Of a stretch of DNA of 16,337 nt, positions 7,050 to 13,317 are shown one piece after another; position 1 is the first letter of the stretch; each line of letters opens with the position of its first letter. Under the pieces are notes generated by a model. The model was given only the letters and a program-made list of their open reading frames with translations, ran no database searches and was not told where the DNA came from. Source of the stretch: an uncultured Candidatus Saccharibacteria bacterium (lineage in GTDB: Bacteria; Patescibacteriota; Saccharimonadia; Saccharimonadales; Saccharimonadaceae); assembly GCA_937990205.1 (NCBI GenBank), contig CALKRO010000059.1, positions 1 to 16,337 of the forward strand. Reading direction: 5' to 3'. The position numbers and the translations under genes were made by a program.

Positions 7050-9152
7050 ATGGCAGAAGCTACACATGATTTATCAAAATTGCGCAATATTGGTATTATT
7101 GCTCATATTGATGCAGGCAAGACCACGACTTCAGAAGCAATTCTTTATCGTACTGGCTTGAAGCACAAAATCGATCTCGTCAAGGGTGACACCGGTGGTG
7201 CTACTACTGACTGGATGGAACAGGAAAAGGAACGTGGTATTACCATTACTTCCGCAGCTGTTACCGCCACTTGGAAAGGTCACAAAATTAACATTATCGA
7301 TACCCCGGGCCACATCGACTTTACCGCTGAAGTAGAACGTTCTCTTCGTGTGCTCGATGGTGCCGTCACCGTTTTCGACGGTAAGATGGGTGTCGAAGCT
7401 CAATCTGAAACTGTTTGGCGCCAAGCTACTAAATACGGCGTCCCACGTCTTTGTTTTATTAACAAAATTAACCAAATCGGTGGTGACTTTTATAAGTCTC
7501 TCGACTCTATTCACAAGCGTCTCTCCAAGAATGCTTTCGCTATTCACCTTCCAATTGGTTTCGAAAAAGACATCTGTGGTGTCGTCGACCTTATCGATAT
7601 GAAGGCTTACACCTACAAGGAATACGCTGACCATTCTTTGACCGTTGGTGAAATCCCAGCTGATATGCTCGACAAGGCTAAAAGAGCTCGTGCTCTTCTC
7701 GTTGAAGAAGCTGTGGCTGCCGATGAAGATTTGATGAACAAGTACTTCGCCGAAGGTGAAGAAGCTATCACCGAAGCTGAACTCAAGGCTGCTCTTCGTA
7801 AGCGTGTGCTTGACGGTGACTTCTTCCTCGTGACTGGTGGTGATGGTCGTGGTGTGATCGTTGAAAAAGTTCTCGACCTCTGTGTTGATTATCTTCCTTC
7901 ACCTCTTGATCGTGATCTCGGCCAAACCGTTGGTACTGATCCAAAAACTGGTGATAAGGTTATCCGTAAGGCTTCTGTCACTGAACCTCTCACCGCTCTT
8001 GCTTTCAAGATCGCTTCTGACCCATTCGTCGGTAAGCTCGTCTTCGTCCGCGTCTACTCTGGTGTTTTGAAGTCCGGCTCTTATATCTTGAATGCTACTA
8101 CCGGCAATAAGGAACGTGTTGGTCGTCTCGTCCGTATGTTCGCTGATAAGCGTGAAGAAATTTCTGAGGTTGCCGCTGGTGACATCGCTGCTATCGTTGG
8201 TCTCAAGGAAACCACCACTGGTACCACTCTTTGTGATCCAGCCCACCCAATTCACCTTGAATCTATCGAATTCCCAGAACCACCTGTTTCTATCGCTGTT
8301 GAGCCTAAGACTAAGGCTGACCAGGAAAAAATGGGTCTCGGTCTCGCTAAACTTGCTGAAGAGGATCCAACTTTCCGTGTTCACACCGATGAAGAAACTG
8401 GTCAAACCATTATTTCTGGTATGGGTGAGCTTCACCTTGAAATCATTATCGACCGCTTGAAACGTGAACATAATGTGGAAGCTAATACTGGTGCTCCTCA
8501 GGTTGCCTACCGTGAAACTATTCGTGGTACCGCTGAAGCTCAAGGTAAGCACATTAAGCAGTCCGGTGGTCGTGGTCAATACGGTGACGTTTGGATTAAG
8601 TTTGAGCCAAATGAATCTGGCAAGGGCTTCGAATTCATCGATATGATTAAGGGTGGTGTGGTGCCTCAAGAATACCGCAAGCCAGTTCAACAAGGTGTTG
8701 AAGAAACTCTTAACGGTGGTGTGATTGCTGGGTACCCAGTAGTTGATATTAAGGCTACCCTCTACGATGGTTCCTACCACGATGTCGACTCTTCCGAGCT
8801 TGCCTTCAAGCTCGCCGGTAGCTTGGCTACTCGTGAAGGTATCAAGAAAGCTAAACCAGTGCTTCTTGAACCATTCATGAAGCTTGAAGTTACTACCCCT
8901 GAAGAATTCATGGGTGATGTGATCGGTGATATTAACTCTCGCCGTGGCCGTATCGACTCTATGGAAGATATTCAAGGTGGCGCCAAGCTTATTACTGCTT
9001 TCGCTCCACTTGCTAACCTCTTCGGTTACACTTCGGATCTCCGCTCCATGAGCCAGGGCCGTGCCGCTTCTTCTATGGAGCTCGCACAGTACGAGGAAGT
9101 ACCACCTAACGTTGCTCAAGAAATCATCGAGAAGCGTAATACTTCTAAGTAA
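7050..9152 (+). CDS. fusA: Elongation factor G (EF-G) with altered G4/G5 motifs
   Basis: EF-G is the GTPase that drives tRNA-mRNA translocation on the ribosome and, with RRF, ribosome recycling. The 700 residues cover all five domains. G1 is AHIDAGKT (18-25), G2 ERGITITSA (61-69), G3 DTPGHID (84-90). Later hallmarks include [62 protein letters not shown] and [15 protein letters not shown]. Two guanine-recognition motifs are unusual. G4 is NKIN (138-141), not NKxD, and G5 is TGGDGRG (262-268), where GSAFKNKG is expected. Everything else suggests a working translocase. Codon use is strongly biased (GGT, CGT, GCT, GAA), as in highly expressed genes. It is a single-gene unit; the usual neighbours rpsL, rpsG and tuf are not adjacent. 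Confidence 0.97.
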   Translation: MAEATHDLSKLRNIGIIAHIDAGKTTTSEAILYRTGLKHKIDLVKGDTGGATTDWMEQEKERGITITSAAVTATWKGHKINIIDTPGHIDFTAEVERSLRVLDGAVTVFDGKMGVEAQSETVWRQATKYGVPRLCFINKINQIGGDFYKSLDSIHKRLSKNAFAIHLPIGFEKDICGVVDLIDMKAYTYKEYADHSLTVGEIPADMLDKAKRARALLVEEAVAADEDLMNKYFAEGEEAITEAELKAALRKRVLDGDFFLVTGGDGRGVIVEKVLDLCVDYLPSPLDRDLGQTVGTDPKTGDKVIRKASVTEPLTALAFKIASDPFVGKLVFVRVYSGVLKSGSYILNATTGNKERVGRLVRMFADKREEISEVAAGDIAAIVGLKETTTGTTLCDPAHPIHLESIEFPEPPVSIAVEPKTKADQEKMGLGLAKLAEEDPTFRVHTDEETGQTIISGMGELHLEIIIDRLKREHNVEANTGAPQVAYRETIRGTAEAQGKHIKQSGGRGQYGDVWIKFEPNESGKGFEFIDMIKGGVVPQEYRKPVQQGVEETLNGGVIAGYPVVDIKATLYDGSYHDVDSSELAFKLAGSLATREGIKKAKPVLLEPFMKLEVTTPEEFMGDVIGDINSRRGRIDSMEDIQGGAKLITAFAPLANLFGYTSDLRSMSQGRAASSMELAQYEEVPPNVAQEIIEKRNTSK

Positions 9153-9162
9153 GTAGTCTCTT

Positions 9163-9194
9163 AAAAATAACCTCTCCGGAGAGGTTATTTTTTT
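9163..9194 (+). terminator. Intrinsic terminator of fusA (perfect palindrome)
   Basis: A 15-base arm (9163-9177) is followed directly by its exact reverse complement (9178-9192); the core is CCTCTCC/GGAGAGG. A-rich and T-rich ends on both sides mean it could also act on the minus strand. Confidence 0.93.
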
Positions 9195-9255
9195 ATTTAA
9201 AATTTTATTTGGGATATCTGAAAACTTGAAAAATTAGTGAGAATATTTCTACATC

Positions 9256-9290
9256 AAAAAGCCCCGCATTTCTGCGAGGCTCTTTTTTTT
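9256..9290 (-). terminator. Intrinsic terminator of the lipoprotein gene
   Basis: As minus-strand RNA, an arm reading AAAAGAGCCUCGCA pairs with UGCGGGGCUUUUU around a GAAA tetraloop and ends in Us. The two positions that would be C-A and A-C mismatches on the plus strand become U-G and G-U pairs on the minus strand. This favours the minus-strand gene ending at 9296 as the natural user. The plus strand also carries eight Ts after the hairpin, so it may work in both directions. Confidence 0.85.
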
Positions 9291-9295
9291 GGAGA

Positions 9296-10789
9296 TTAAT
9301 TTCGTCTTACGACTACATTTGCATCGATATCCTTAAACAAATCATCGCGATTAAGGTTAGACTCATGTCCAACCAGAGCATTAGTGCGCTCCACTACTCG
9401 CTTGATTAAATCCACCGAATCTTCACGCACATAATACAATGCACGGTATTTATCGTTAGACGGATCATAGTTGGGGCTACTTTCGACGAAACGCTTTAAC
9501 TGCATTTCTGCATAGAAACTCGAAAGTTCTGGTGACAGCAATAAAACATTACCATCATTAGAAAAATAGGGTCCACCATTATGATCAATATCCGTGAGCT
9601 TCATCTTGTGCATCACGTGATAAAAATCTTCCGGTCTCGCATCGGTTCTTCCGTAGCCAGAATTTGGGAAAAGTCGGTCATCTTTCACATAGTAGACTTC
9701 AATCCCATTTACCCCAATACCGTAAAACAGCCCGCTTATATGTCGGCGTGAATCAATGCGGTAGGGTACCAGACGTTTTTCGAAATCTGCCATGTTGCCA
9801 AGATCGTTTATCTGCTTACCCTCCGCTCCATAATTCGCATCAAACCGAATCATTAGCTTCGGATTCGTCTCATTAATGAAAGTATAGACGTCTAATGCCG
9901 GGAAGCTATCTGCCAATCTGAGATTAAAACCGTTATCTCTCATATAGCCAACCAGGTCAAACTCGCCAAATCTAGTGTAAGTCTTCGGGTCATTCTTCTG
10001 GTGGGTCGGGAGTGGCTCAGAGGCTTCTTGTTTGATACGCCTCAGCATGTACTCCGCTGTGAAAGAAATAGTGTCCGGTTCGTCTGGCTCAATCGGCTCC
10101 ATGGGATCAAGCTTAGTAGTATGAAATTCATCCACTAAGTTCTGCACCAGGAACTGCGTATAATTAATTCCGTCAGCTCCGGTAAAGTTTGGTGTGCGTC
10201 CGTTCAGATAGGGGTCCAGGAATCCCGCATCAGTACCGTCCTTGATATAAGTCGGAATATTCCGATAGTGGTAATAGCTATTCTCCCCGGCATCCGTATT
10301 TACTTCGAGCACCGAATTTCCTCTAATACTCTGATTTAAATGCTTCGGGAAGAGAATTACATTACTTGGTACCATAAAATCCGAGATGTAACTGCCAGAT
10401 TGCGACACAAGCTGATCTCTCAGGTCTTCCACTTCTCTGATATTAAACTCAGAAACCATTTGGAATGTGCCTGGGTGCGACCTACTCGGATCGGGATCTT
10501 TTAGTGGTGCTAATCCATAATCATTTCTGGCTGCTCGTCTAGCTTCTAACACGTCAGGGGTGGCATCCCTAATCGGTCCGGTTACTTCGCCGCCACCGAA
10601 TTCGGAAGCATCCACCGCTGCCGTCAGTTGAGCGTCCATCTCGTATGGATTATCGGTTTCTTCCTCATGTTTCACTTCCGCCTTCGCGGTAGTTTCTACT
10701 TCGGAAGTCTCCGGAACTACGGTTTTACTCTGGGCACTGCAAGCAACTAAACCGAGAGCGAGCGACAAAAACAGGAATTGTTTCTTCAT
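9296..10789 (-). CDS. Putative lipoprotein of unknown function, 497 aa
   Basis: The N-terminus is a short lipoprotein signal: MKKQFLFLSLALGLVAC, with lipobox LVAC and the lipidated Cys at residue 17. That is the only cysteine in the protein, which supports lipidation. After it comes an acidic, Thr/Glu-rich linker (about 20-55), then a region without a recognised domain. A Pro-Glu/Asp segment (PMEPIEPDEPD, about 229-239) separates two halves. The second half is rich in aromatic residues (YYVKDD, GPYFSNDGNVLLLSPEL). Two adjacent ATGs are possible (10792 and 10789). The Shine-Dalgarno GGAGG (10800-10796) is three bases from the first and six from the second, so the second was chosen. It is convergent with fusA and divergent from the two-TM gene. 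The function is unknown; substrate binding or surface contact are possible. Confidence 0.88.
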   Translation of the reverse strand: MKKQFLFLSLALGLVACSAQSKTVVPETSEVETTAKAEVKHEEETDNPYEMDAQLTAAVDASEFGGGEVTGPIRDATPDVLEARRAARNDYGLAPLKDPDPSRSHPGTFQMVSEFNIREVEDLRDQLVSQSGSYISDFMVPSNVILFPKHLNQSIRGNSVLEVNTDAGENSYYHYRNIPTYIKDGTDAGFLDPYLNGRTPNFTGADGINYTQFLVQNLVDEFHTTKLDPMEPIEPDEPDTISFTAEYMLRRIKQEASEPLPTHQKNDPKTYTRFGEFDLVGYMRDNGFNLRLADSFPALDVYTFINETNPKLMIRFDANYGAEGKQINDLGNMADFEKRLVPYRIDSRRHISGLFYGIGVNGIEVYYVKDDRLFPNSGYGRTDARPEDFYHVMHKMKLTDIDHNGGPYFSNDGNVLLLSPELSSFYAEMQLKRFVESSPNYDPSNDKYRALYYVREDSVDLIKRVVERTNALVGHESNLNRDDLFKDIDANVVVRRN

Positions 10790-10843
10790 CATGCACCTCC
10801 ATTTTAATGTGCGTAGGATAAAAGTAGCCTAAAAGTTAGCTAT

Positions 10844-10872
10844 ATTTTACAATTTTTTCACAAAAAAGTCAA
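10844..10872 (-). promoter_or_regulatory. Promoter of the lipoprotein gene (-35/-10)
   Basis: On the minus strand TTGACT (10872-10867) is followed by exactly 17 bases and TAAAAT (10849-10844). Transcription would start near 10837, giving a leader of about 47 bases with a strong GGAGG. This is one of the two best matches to the sigma70 consensus in the window. Confidence 0.8.
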
Positions 10873-10916
10873 TTTTAACATAATTGGATTAATTACTGGC
10901 AAAAAGCTGCAAAATA

Positions 10917-10925
10917 TGGTAAAAT
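10917..10925 (+). promoter_or_regulatory. Extended -10 promoter of the two-TM protein gene
   Basis: TGgTAAAAT lies at 10917-10925, directly before an ATG at 10926 that is therefore inside or upstream of the transcription start (about 10932) and cannot be the real start codon. The promoter is divergent from the lipoprotein promoter, with about 45 bases between them. Confidence 0.65.
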
Positions 10926-10988
10926 ATGCAAGTTAGTTTTTCAAAAAATGGAAAAATCAGTATGTTCTTTAGAAAAGGGGGAAATTGT

Positions 10989-11351
10989 ATGTTTGCAATA
11001 CTAGTAACGTTGTCGTGCTTTTTGGCTGGTCTATTCTGTCTGGTGCTGAACTATTTTCGCATTATTCTGATTCTGCGGATTGATATTTTTATCTGTAGTT
11101 GGATTGTGCTGACCTTACTTCCGGCACTCGTGTCTATAATCTATCATGAACGTAAGAAACTTCTAGCGGAAAGAATTGCTAGAATCGATGAAGAAATGGA
11201 CCAGGGTTGCTATCATTTTCAGTTTGACAGAAGTCCCAAGAACAGAATCCCCAAAATCGCAGACGACGAAGTTGATTTTGATGATTATGGCTGTGGCTGT
11301 GAGTGGGATCGTGAACGCCATGATTTAGTCAGAGTCGTACCGGAAGATTAA
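10989..11351 (+). CDS. Small two-TM membrane protein with acidic C-terminal tail, 120 aa
   Basis: Two hydrophobic segments (about residues 2-22 and 33-52) are followed by a basic turn (HERKKLLAERIARID) and a strongly charged tail of about 65 residues. The tail ends with DDEVDFDDYGCGCEWDRER, so a Cys-Gly-Cys sits in an acidic patch. By the positive-inside rule the tail should be cytosolic. The ATG at 10989 is preceded by AAAGGGGGA, seven bases away, and the promoter rules out the in-frame ATG at 10926. An ATG at 10962 is possible but lacks a ribosome binding site. No family is recognised. It lies divergent to the lipoprotein gene, so the two may be an accessory pair inserted between fusA and tuf. 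A metal-binding role for CGC is possible but unsupported. Confidence 0.72.
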   Translation: MFAILVTLSCFLAGLFCLVLNYFRIILILRIDIFICSWIVLTLLPALVSIIYHERKKLLAERIARIDEEMDQGCYHFQFDRSPKNRIPKIADDEVDFDDYGCGCEWDRERHDLVRVVPED

Positions 11352-11380
11352 AACTGCAAATTTAAATTAAAAATCACACC

Positions 11381-11400
11381 AGCCCATCTGGGCTAATTTT
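11381..11400 (+). terminator. Small GC hairpin, possible weak terminator
   Basis: AGCCC (11381-11385) pairs with GGGCT (11390-11394) around ATCT and is followed by AATTTT. The stem is only five base pairs. It is 30 bases after the two-TM gene and may be a first, weaker terminator ahead of the one at 11427. Confidence 0.5.
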
Positions 11401-11426
11401 ACTACAACATCGAAAAACTAACTGTC

Positions 11427-11452
11427 AAGGCGTCAATTTGGCGCCTTTTTTT
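11427..11452 (+). terminator. Intrinsic terminator after the two-TM gene
   Basis: AAGGCG (11427-11432) pairs with CGCCTT (11442-11447) and is followed by Ts to 11452. The 11352-11566 gap otherwise holds only the smaller hairpin and the tuf promoter and leader. Confidence 0.85.
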
Positions 11453-11477
11453 CGGATTTCTCTCTTTACTTATTCCG

Positions 11478-11483
11478 TAAAAT
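11478..11483 (+). promoter_or_regulatory. Candidate -10 of tuf
   Basis: TAAAAT follows TTCCG at 11478-11483. No extended TG and no good -35 are seen, so this is a weak call for such a highly expressed gene. A nearby AT-rich stretch (11487-11503) offers alternatives. Confidence 0.4.
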
Positions 11484-11507
11484 CTATTAATATATAGATA
11501 TATCTAG

Positions 11508-11562
11508 CTTCTTGGCTGGTTAATATTAGTGCCAAGGAGAATAATATTAAAGGAGAATAATA
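11508..11562 (+). promoter_or_regulatory. tuf leader: hairpin plus duplicated Shine-Dalgarno
   Basis: CTTCTTGGC (11508-11516) can pair over nine bases, with one G-U, with GCCAAGGAG (11531-11539). This stem hides an AGGAG. A 13-base direct repeat AAGGAGAATAATA occurs at 11534-11546 and again at 11550-11562. The second copy carries the AGGAG actually placed for tuf, with an 11-base gap to the ATG. The leader therefore holds one closed and one open ribosome-binding sequence. Confidence 0.6.
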
Positions 11563-11566
11563 AAGA

Positions 11567-12751
11567 ATGGCAAATTTCGACCGTTCCAAGCCACACATTA
11601 ACGTTGGTACTATGGGTCACGTTGACCACGGTAAGACTACTCTTACTGCTGCTATCACAGCAGTTCTTGCAAAACGACTTCCATCAGAAGTTAACAAACC
11701 AATCGCGTACGATCAAATCGACAACGCTCCAGAAGAAAAAGCTCGTGGTATTACCATTGCTACCTCTCACCAAGAGTACGAATCAGAAAAGCGTCACTAC
11801 GCTCACGTAGATATGCCAGGCCACGCCGACTACATCAAGAACATGATTACCGGTGCTGCTCAAATCGATGGTGCTATCCTCGTAGTTGCTGCTAACGATG
11901 GTCCACTTCCACAAACTCGTGAGCACGTACTTCTCGCTCACCAGGTGAACGTACCAAAAATCATCGTCTTCCTCAACAAGATGGATCTTGCTGACCCAGA
12001 ACTCGTTGAGCTCGTTGAAATGGATGTCCGTGAACTTTTGAACAAGTACGGCTTCGACGGTGACAACGCTCCAATTATCAAGGGTTCTGCTCTTAAGGCT
12101 CTTGAAGGCGACACCGAAATGGAAGATCGTATCATGGATCTCGTCCACGCTATGGATGAATACTTTGACATCCCTGAACACGATCTTGACAAACCATTCT
12201 TGATGCCAATCGAAGATGTCTTCTCCATCAAGGGTCGTGGTACTGTTGCTACTGGTCGTATCGAGCAGGGTATCGTCAAGATCAATGACGAAGTTGAAAT
12301 CGTTGGTATTCGCCCAACTCAGAAATCAGTTGTTACTGGTATCGAAGCTTTCCACAAGACTCTTAACGAAGGTGAAGCAGGTGACAACGCTGGTCTCTTG
12401 CTCCGTGGTATCGAACGTGAACAAATCGAACGTGGTCAGGTTATTGCTAAGCCAGGTTCTATTACCCCACACACTGAATTCGAAGCTCAGGTTTACATCT
12501 TGAAGAAAGAAGAAGGCGGCCGCCACACCCCATTCTCAAAGGGTTACAAGCCACAATTCTACTTCCGTACTACCGATGTTACCGGTGAAGTCGAACTTCC
12601 AGCTGATAAAGAAATCGTCATGCCTGGTGACACTGTTACCTTCCAGGTCAAGCTTCTTTCAGCTATCGCTATGAACAACAACGACCGTTTCGCTATCCGC
12701 GAAGGTGGCCGTACTGTCGGTTCTGGTGTTGTTACCAAGATTATCAAATAA
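11567..12751 (+). CDS. tuf: Elongation factor Tu
   Basis: EF-Tu delivers aminoacyl-tRNA to the ribosome as a GTP complex. The 394-residue length is standard, with the GTPase domain and two beta-barrels. G1 is GHVDHGKT (residues 18-25), G2 [11 protein letters not shown]3 DMPGHADY, G4 NKMD, G5 GSALK. All guanine-binding motifs are canonical, unlike EF-G in this window. The only notable change is Met where the common form has Cys in DCPGHADY. The later segments [30 protein letters not shown] and [15 protein letters not shown] are typical. Codon use is very biased, as expected for an abundant protein. It is a single-gene unit between its own leader and a UUCG-type terminator. It lies one accessory cassette away from fusA, which suggests a disrupted str operon. 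Confidence 0.98.
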   Translation: MANFDRSKPHINVGTMGHVDHGKTTLTAAITAVLAKRLPSEVNKPIAYDQIDNAPEEKARGITIATSHQEYESEKRHYAHVDMPGHADYIKNMITGAAQIDGAILVVAANDGPLPQTREHVLLAHQVNVPKIIVFLNKMDLADPELVELVEMDVRELLNKYGFDGDNAPIIKGSALKALEGDTEMEDRIMDLVHAMDEYFDIPEHDLDKPFLMPIEDVFSIKGRGTVATGRIEQGIVKINDEVEIVGIRPTQKSVVTGIEAFHKTLNEGEAGDNAGLLLRGIEREQIERGQVIAKPGSITPHTEFEAQVYILKKEEGGRHTPFSKGYKPQFYFRTTDVTGEVELPADKEIVMPGDTVTFQVKLLSAIAMNNNDRFAIREGGRTVGSGVVTKIIK

Positions 12752-12764
12752 TCTATAACAACCT

Positions 12765-12795
12765 AAATACCTCTCCTTCGGGAGAGGTATTTTTT
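12765..12795 (+). terminator. Intrinsic terminator of tuf (UUCG tetraloop)
   Basis: AATACCTCTCC (12766-12776) pairs with GGAGAGGTATT (12781-12791) around a TTCG tetraloop, followed by Ts to 12795. The core CCTCTCC/GGAGAGG is the same as in the fusA terminator. Confidence 0.95.
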
Positions 12796-12798
12796 GTC

Positions 12799-12827
12799 TT
12801 GACGAACCTCTGTTTTTATCGTAAAAT
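12799..12827 (+). promoter_or_regulatory. Promoter of rpsJ (-35/-10)
   Basis: TTGACG (12799-12804) is followed by a 17-base spacer and TAAAAT (12822-12827). It lies directly after the tuf terminator. The predicted start near 12834 gives a leader of about 73 bases. Confidence 0.8.
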
Positions 12828-12847
12828 AAATTTACTATTATTAATTG

Positions 12848-12900
12848 AATTCTAAAAACTCATTGACGCATCAAGCATCTGAAGTTATAGAATTAGAAGG
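12848..12900 (+). promoter_or_regulatory. rpsJ leader: structured hairpin and Shine-Dalgarno
   Basis: AATTCTA (12848-12854) pairs with TAGAATT (12888-12894). After a small internal loop, AACT (12857-12860) pairs with AGTT (12883-12886), and an inner TTGA/TCAA pairs around CGCA (12863-12874). The stem ends directly before the Shine-Dalgarno AGAAGG (12895-12900), which is six bases from the ATG. Folding is predicted by eye, and the outer stem is AT-rich. Confidence 0.5.
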
Positions 12901-12906
12901 AAAACA

Positions 12907-13230
12907 ATGGCAGACGCAAAAAACGAAGGCTTGAAGATCCGTATTCGTCTCAAGGCCTACGACCATCGTGTAATCGACCAAAGCGCTAAGCAAATCGTCG
13001 ATACCGCTATCCGTACTGGTGCCGCCGTTTCTGGCCCAGTCCCACTACCAACTAAGCGCAGTACTTTTACTGTGGTGAAATCACCTCACGTTTACAAGAC
13101 CGGTGGTGAAGCTTTCGAAATGAAGATTCACAAGCGTCTCATCGACATCACCAACGCTACTCCAAAGACCATTGATGCACTTCAAAACTTGTCTTTGCCA
13201 GCTGGTGTCGACGCTGAAATCAAAATGTAA
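12907..13230 (+). CDS. rpsJ: 30S ribosomal protein S10 (NusE)
   Basis: S10 sits in the head of the 30S subunit and also acts with NusB in antitermination. The 107 residues carry the family signature: [20 protein letters not shown] (residues 9-28), [20 protein letters not shown], the [19 protein letters not shown] segment, and the [11 protein letters not shown] end. The segment after SPHV reads [10 protein letters not shown], where NKKSREQFEI is common, so that loop is divergent. The start has a good Shine-Dalgarno. In most bacteria rpsJ heads the S10 operon (rplC, rplD and so on); here a terminator and a surface-protein gene follow at once, so it is a lone transcription unit. Confidence 0.97.
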   Translation: MADAKNEGLKIRIRLKAYDHRVIDQSAKQIVDTAIRTGAAVSGPVPLPTKRSTFTVVKSPHVYKTGGEAFEMKIHKRLIDITNATPKTIDALQNLSLPAGVDAEIKM

Positions 13231-13249
13231 TTAAAACATAAATTACTTG

Positions 13250-13277
13250 AAAATCCCAATCTTGAATTGGGATTTTT
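13250..13277 (+). terminator. Intrinsic terminator of rpsJ
   Basis: AAAATCCCAAT (13250-13260) pairs with ATTGGGATTTT (13266-13276) around CTTGA and is followed by another T. It starts 20 bases after the rpsJ stop. Confidence 0.92.
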
Positions 13278-13286
13278 GATTTGTTT

Positions 13287-13316
13287 TACGATAATCTTTA
13301 TGTTAAAATTATCGTA
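13287..13316 (+). promoter_or_regulatory. Extended -10 promoter inside a 9-bp inverted repeat (possible operator)
   Basis: TGtTAAAAT (13301-13309) lies nine bases before the ATG at 13318, giving a leader of about two bases. It is embedded in a perfect inverted repeat, TACGATAAT (13287-13295) and ATTATCGTA (13308-13316), with a 12-base spacer. The half-site centres are 21 bases apart, two turns of DNA, as expected for a dimeric repressor. The repeat covers the -10 and the transcription start. No poly-T follows it, so it is not a terminator. Confidence 0.6.
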
Positions 13317-13317
13317 C

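Noticed and set aside
7899..9119. 406-codon open frame on the minus strand inside fusA
   Set aside because: It is antisense to well-conserved EF-G sequence. Its length follows from the strongly biased codon use of fusA, and it has no promoter or ribosome binding site.
10926..10988. Upstream in-frame ATG (10926) as start of the two-TM protein
   Set aside because: It directly abuts the -10 element and lies before the expected transcription start; 10989 has a purine-rich ribosome binding site.
11352..11460. Small RNA between the two hairpins after the two-TM gene
   Set aside because: No promoter is seen inside the interval; two successive terminators are a simpler reading.
13267..13317. Longer N-terminus from TTG at 13267 for the BspA protein
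   Set aside because: This stretch holds the rpsJ terminator tail and the promoter. The ATG at 13318 gives a normal signal peptide.
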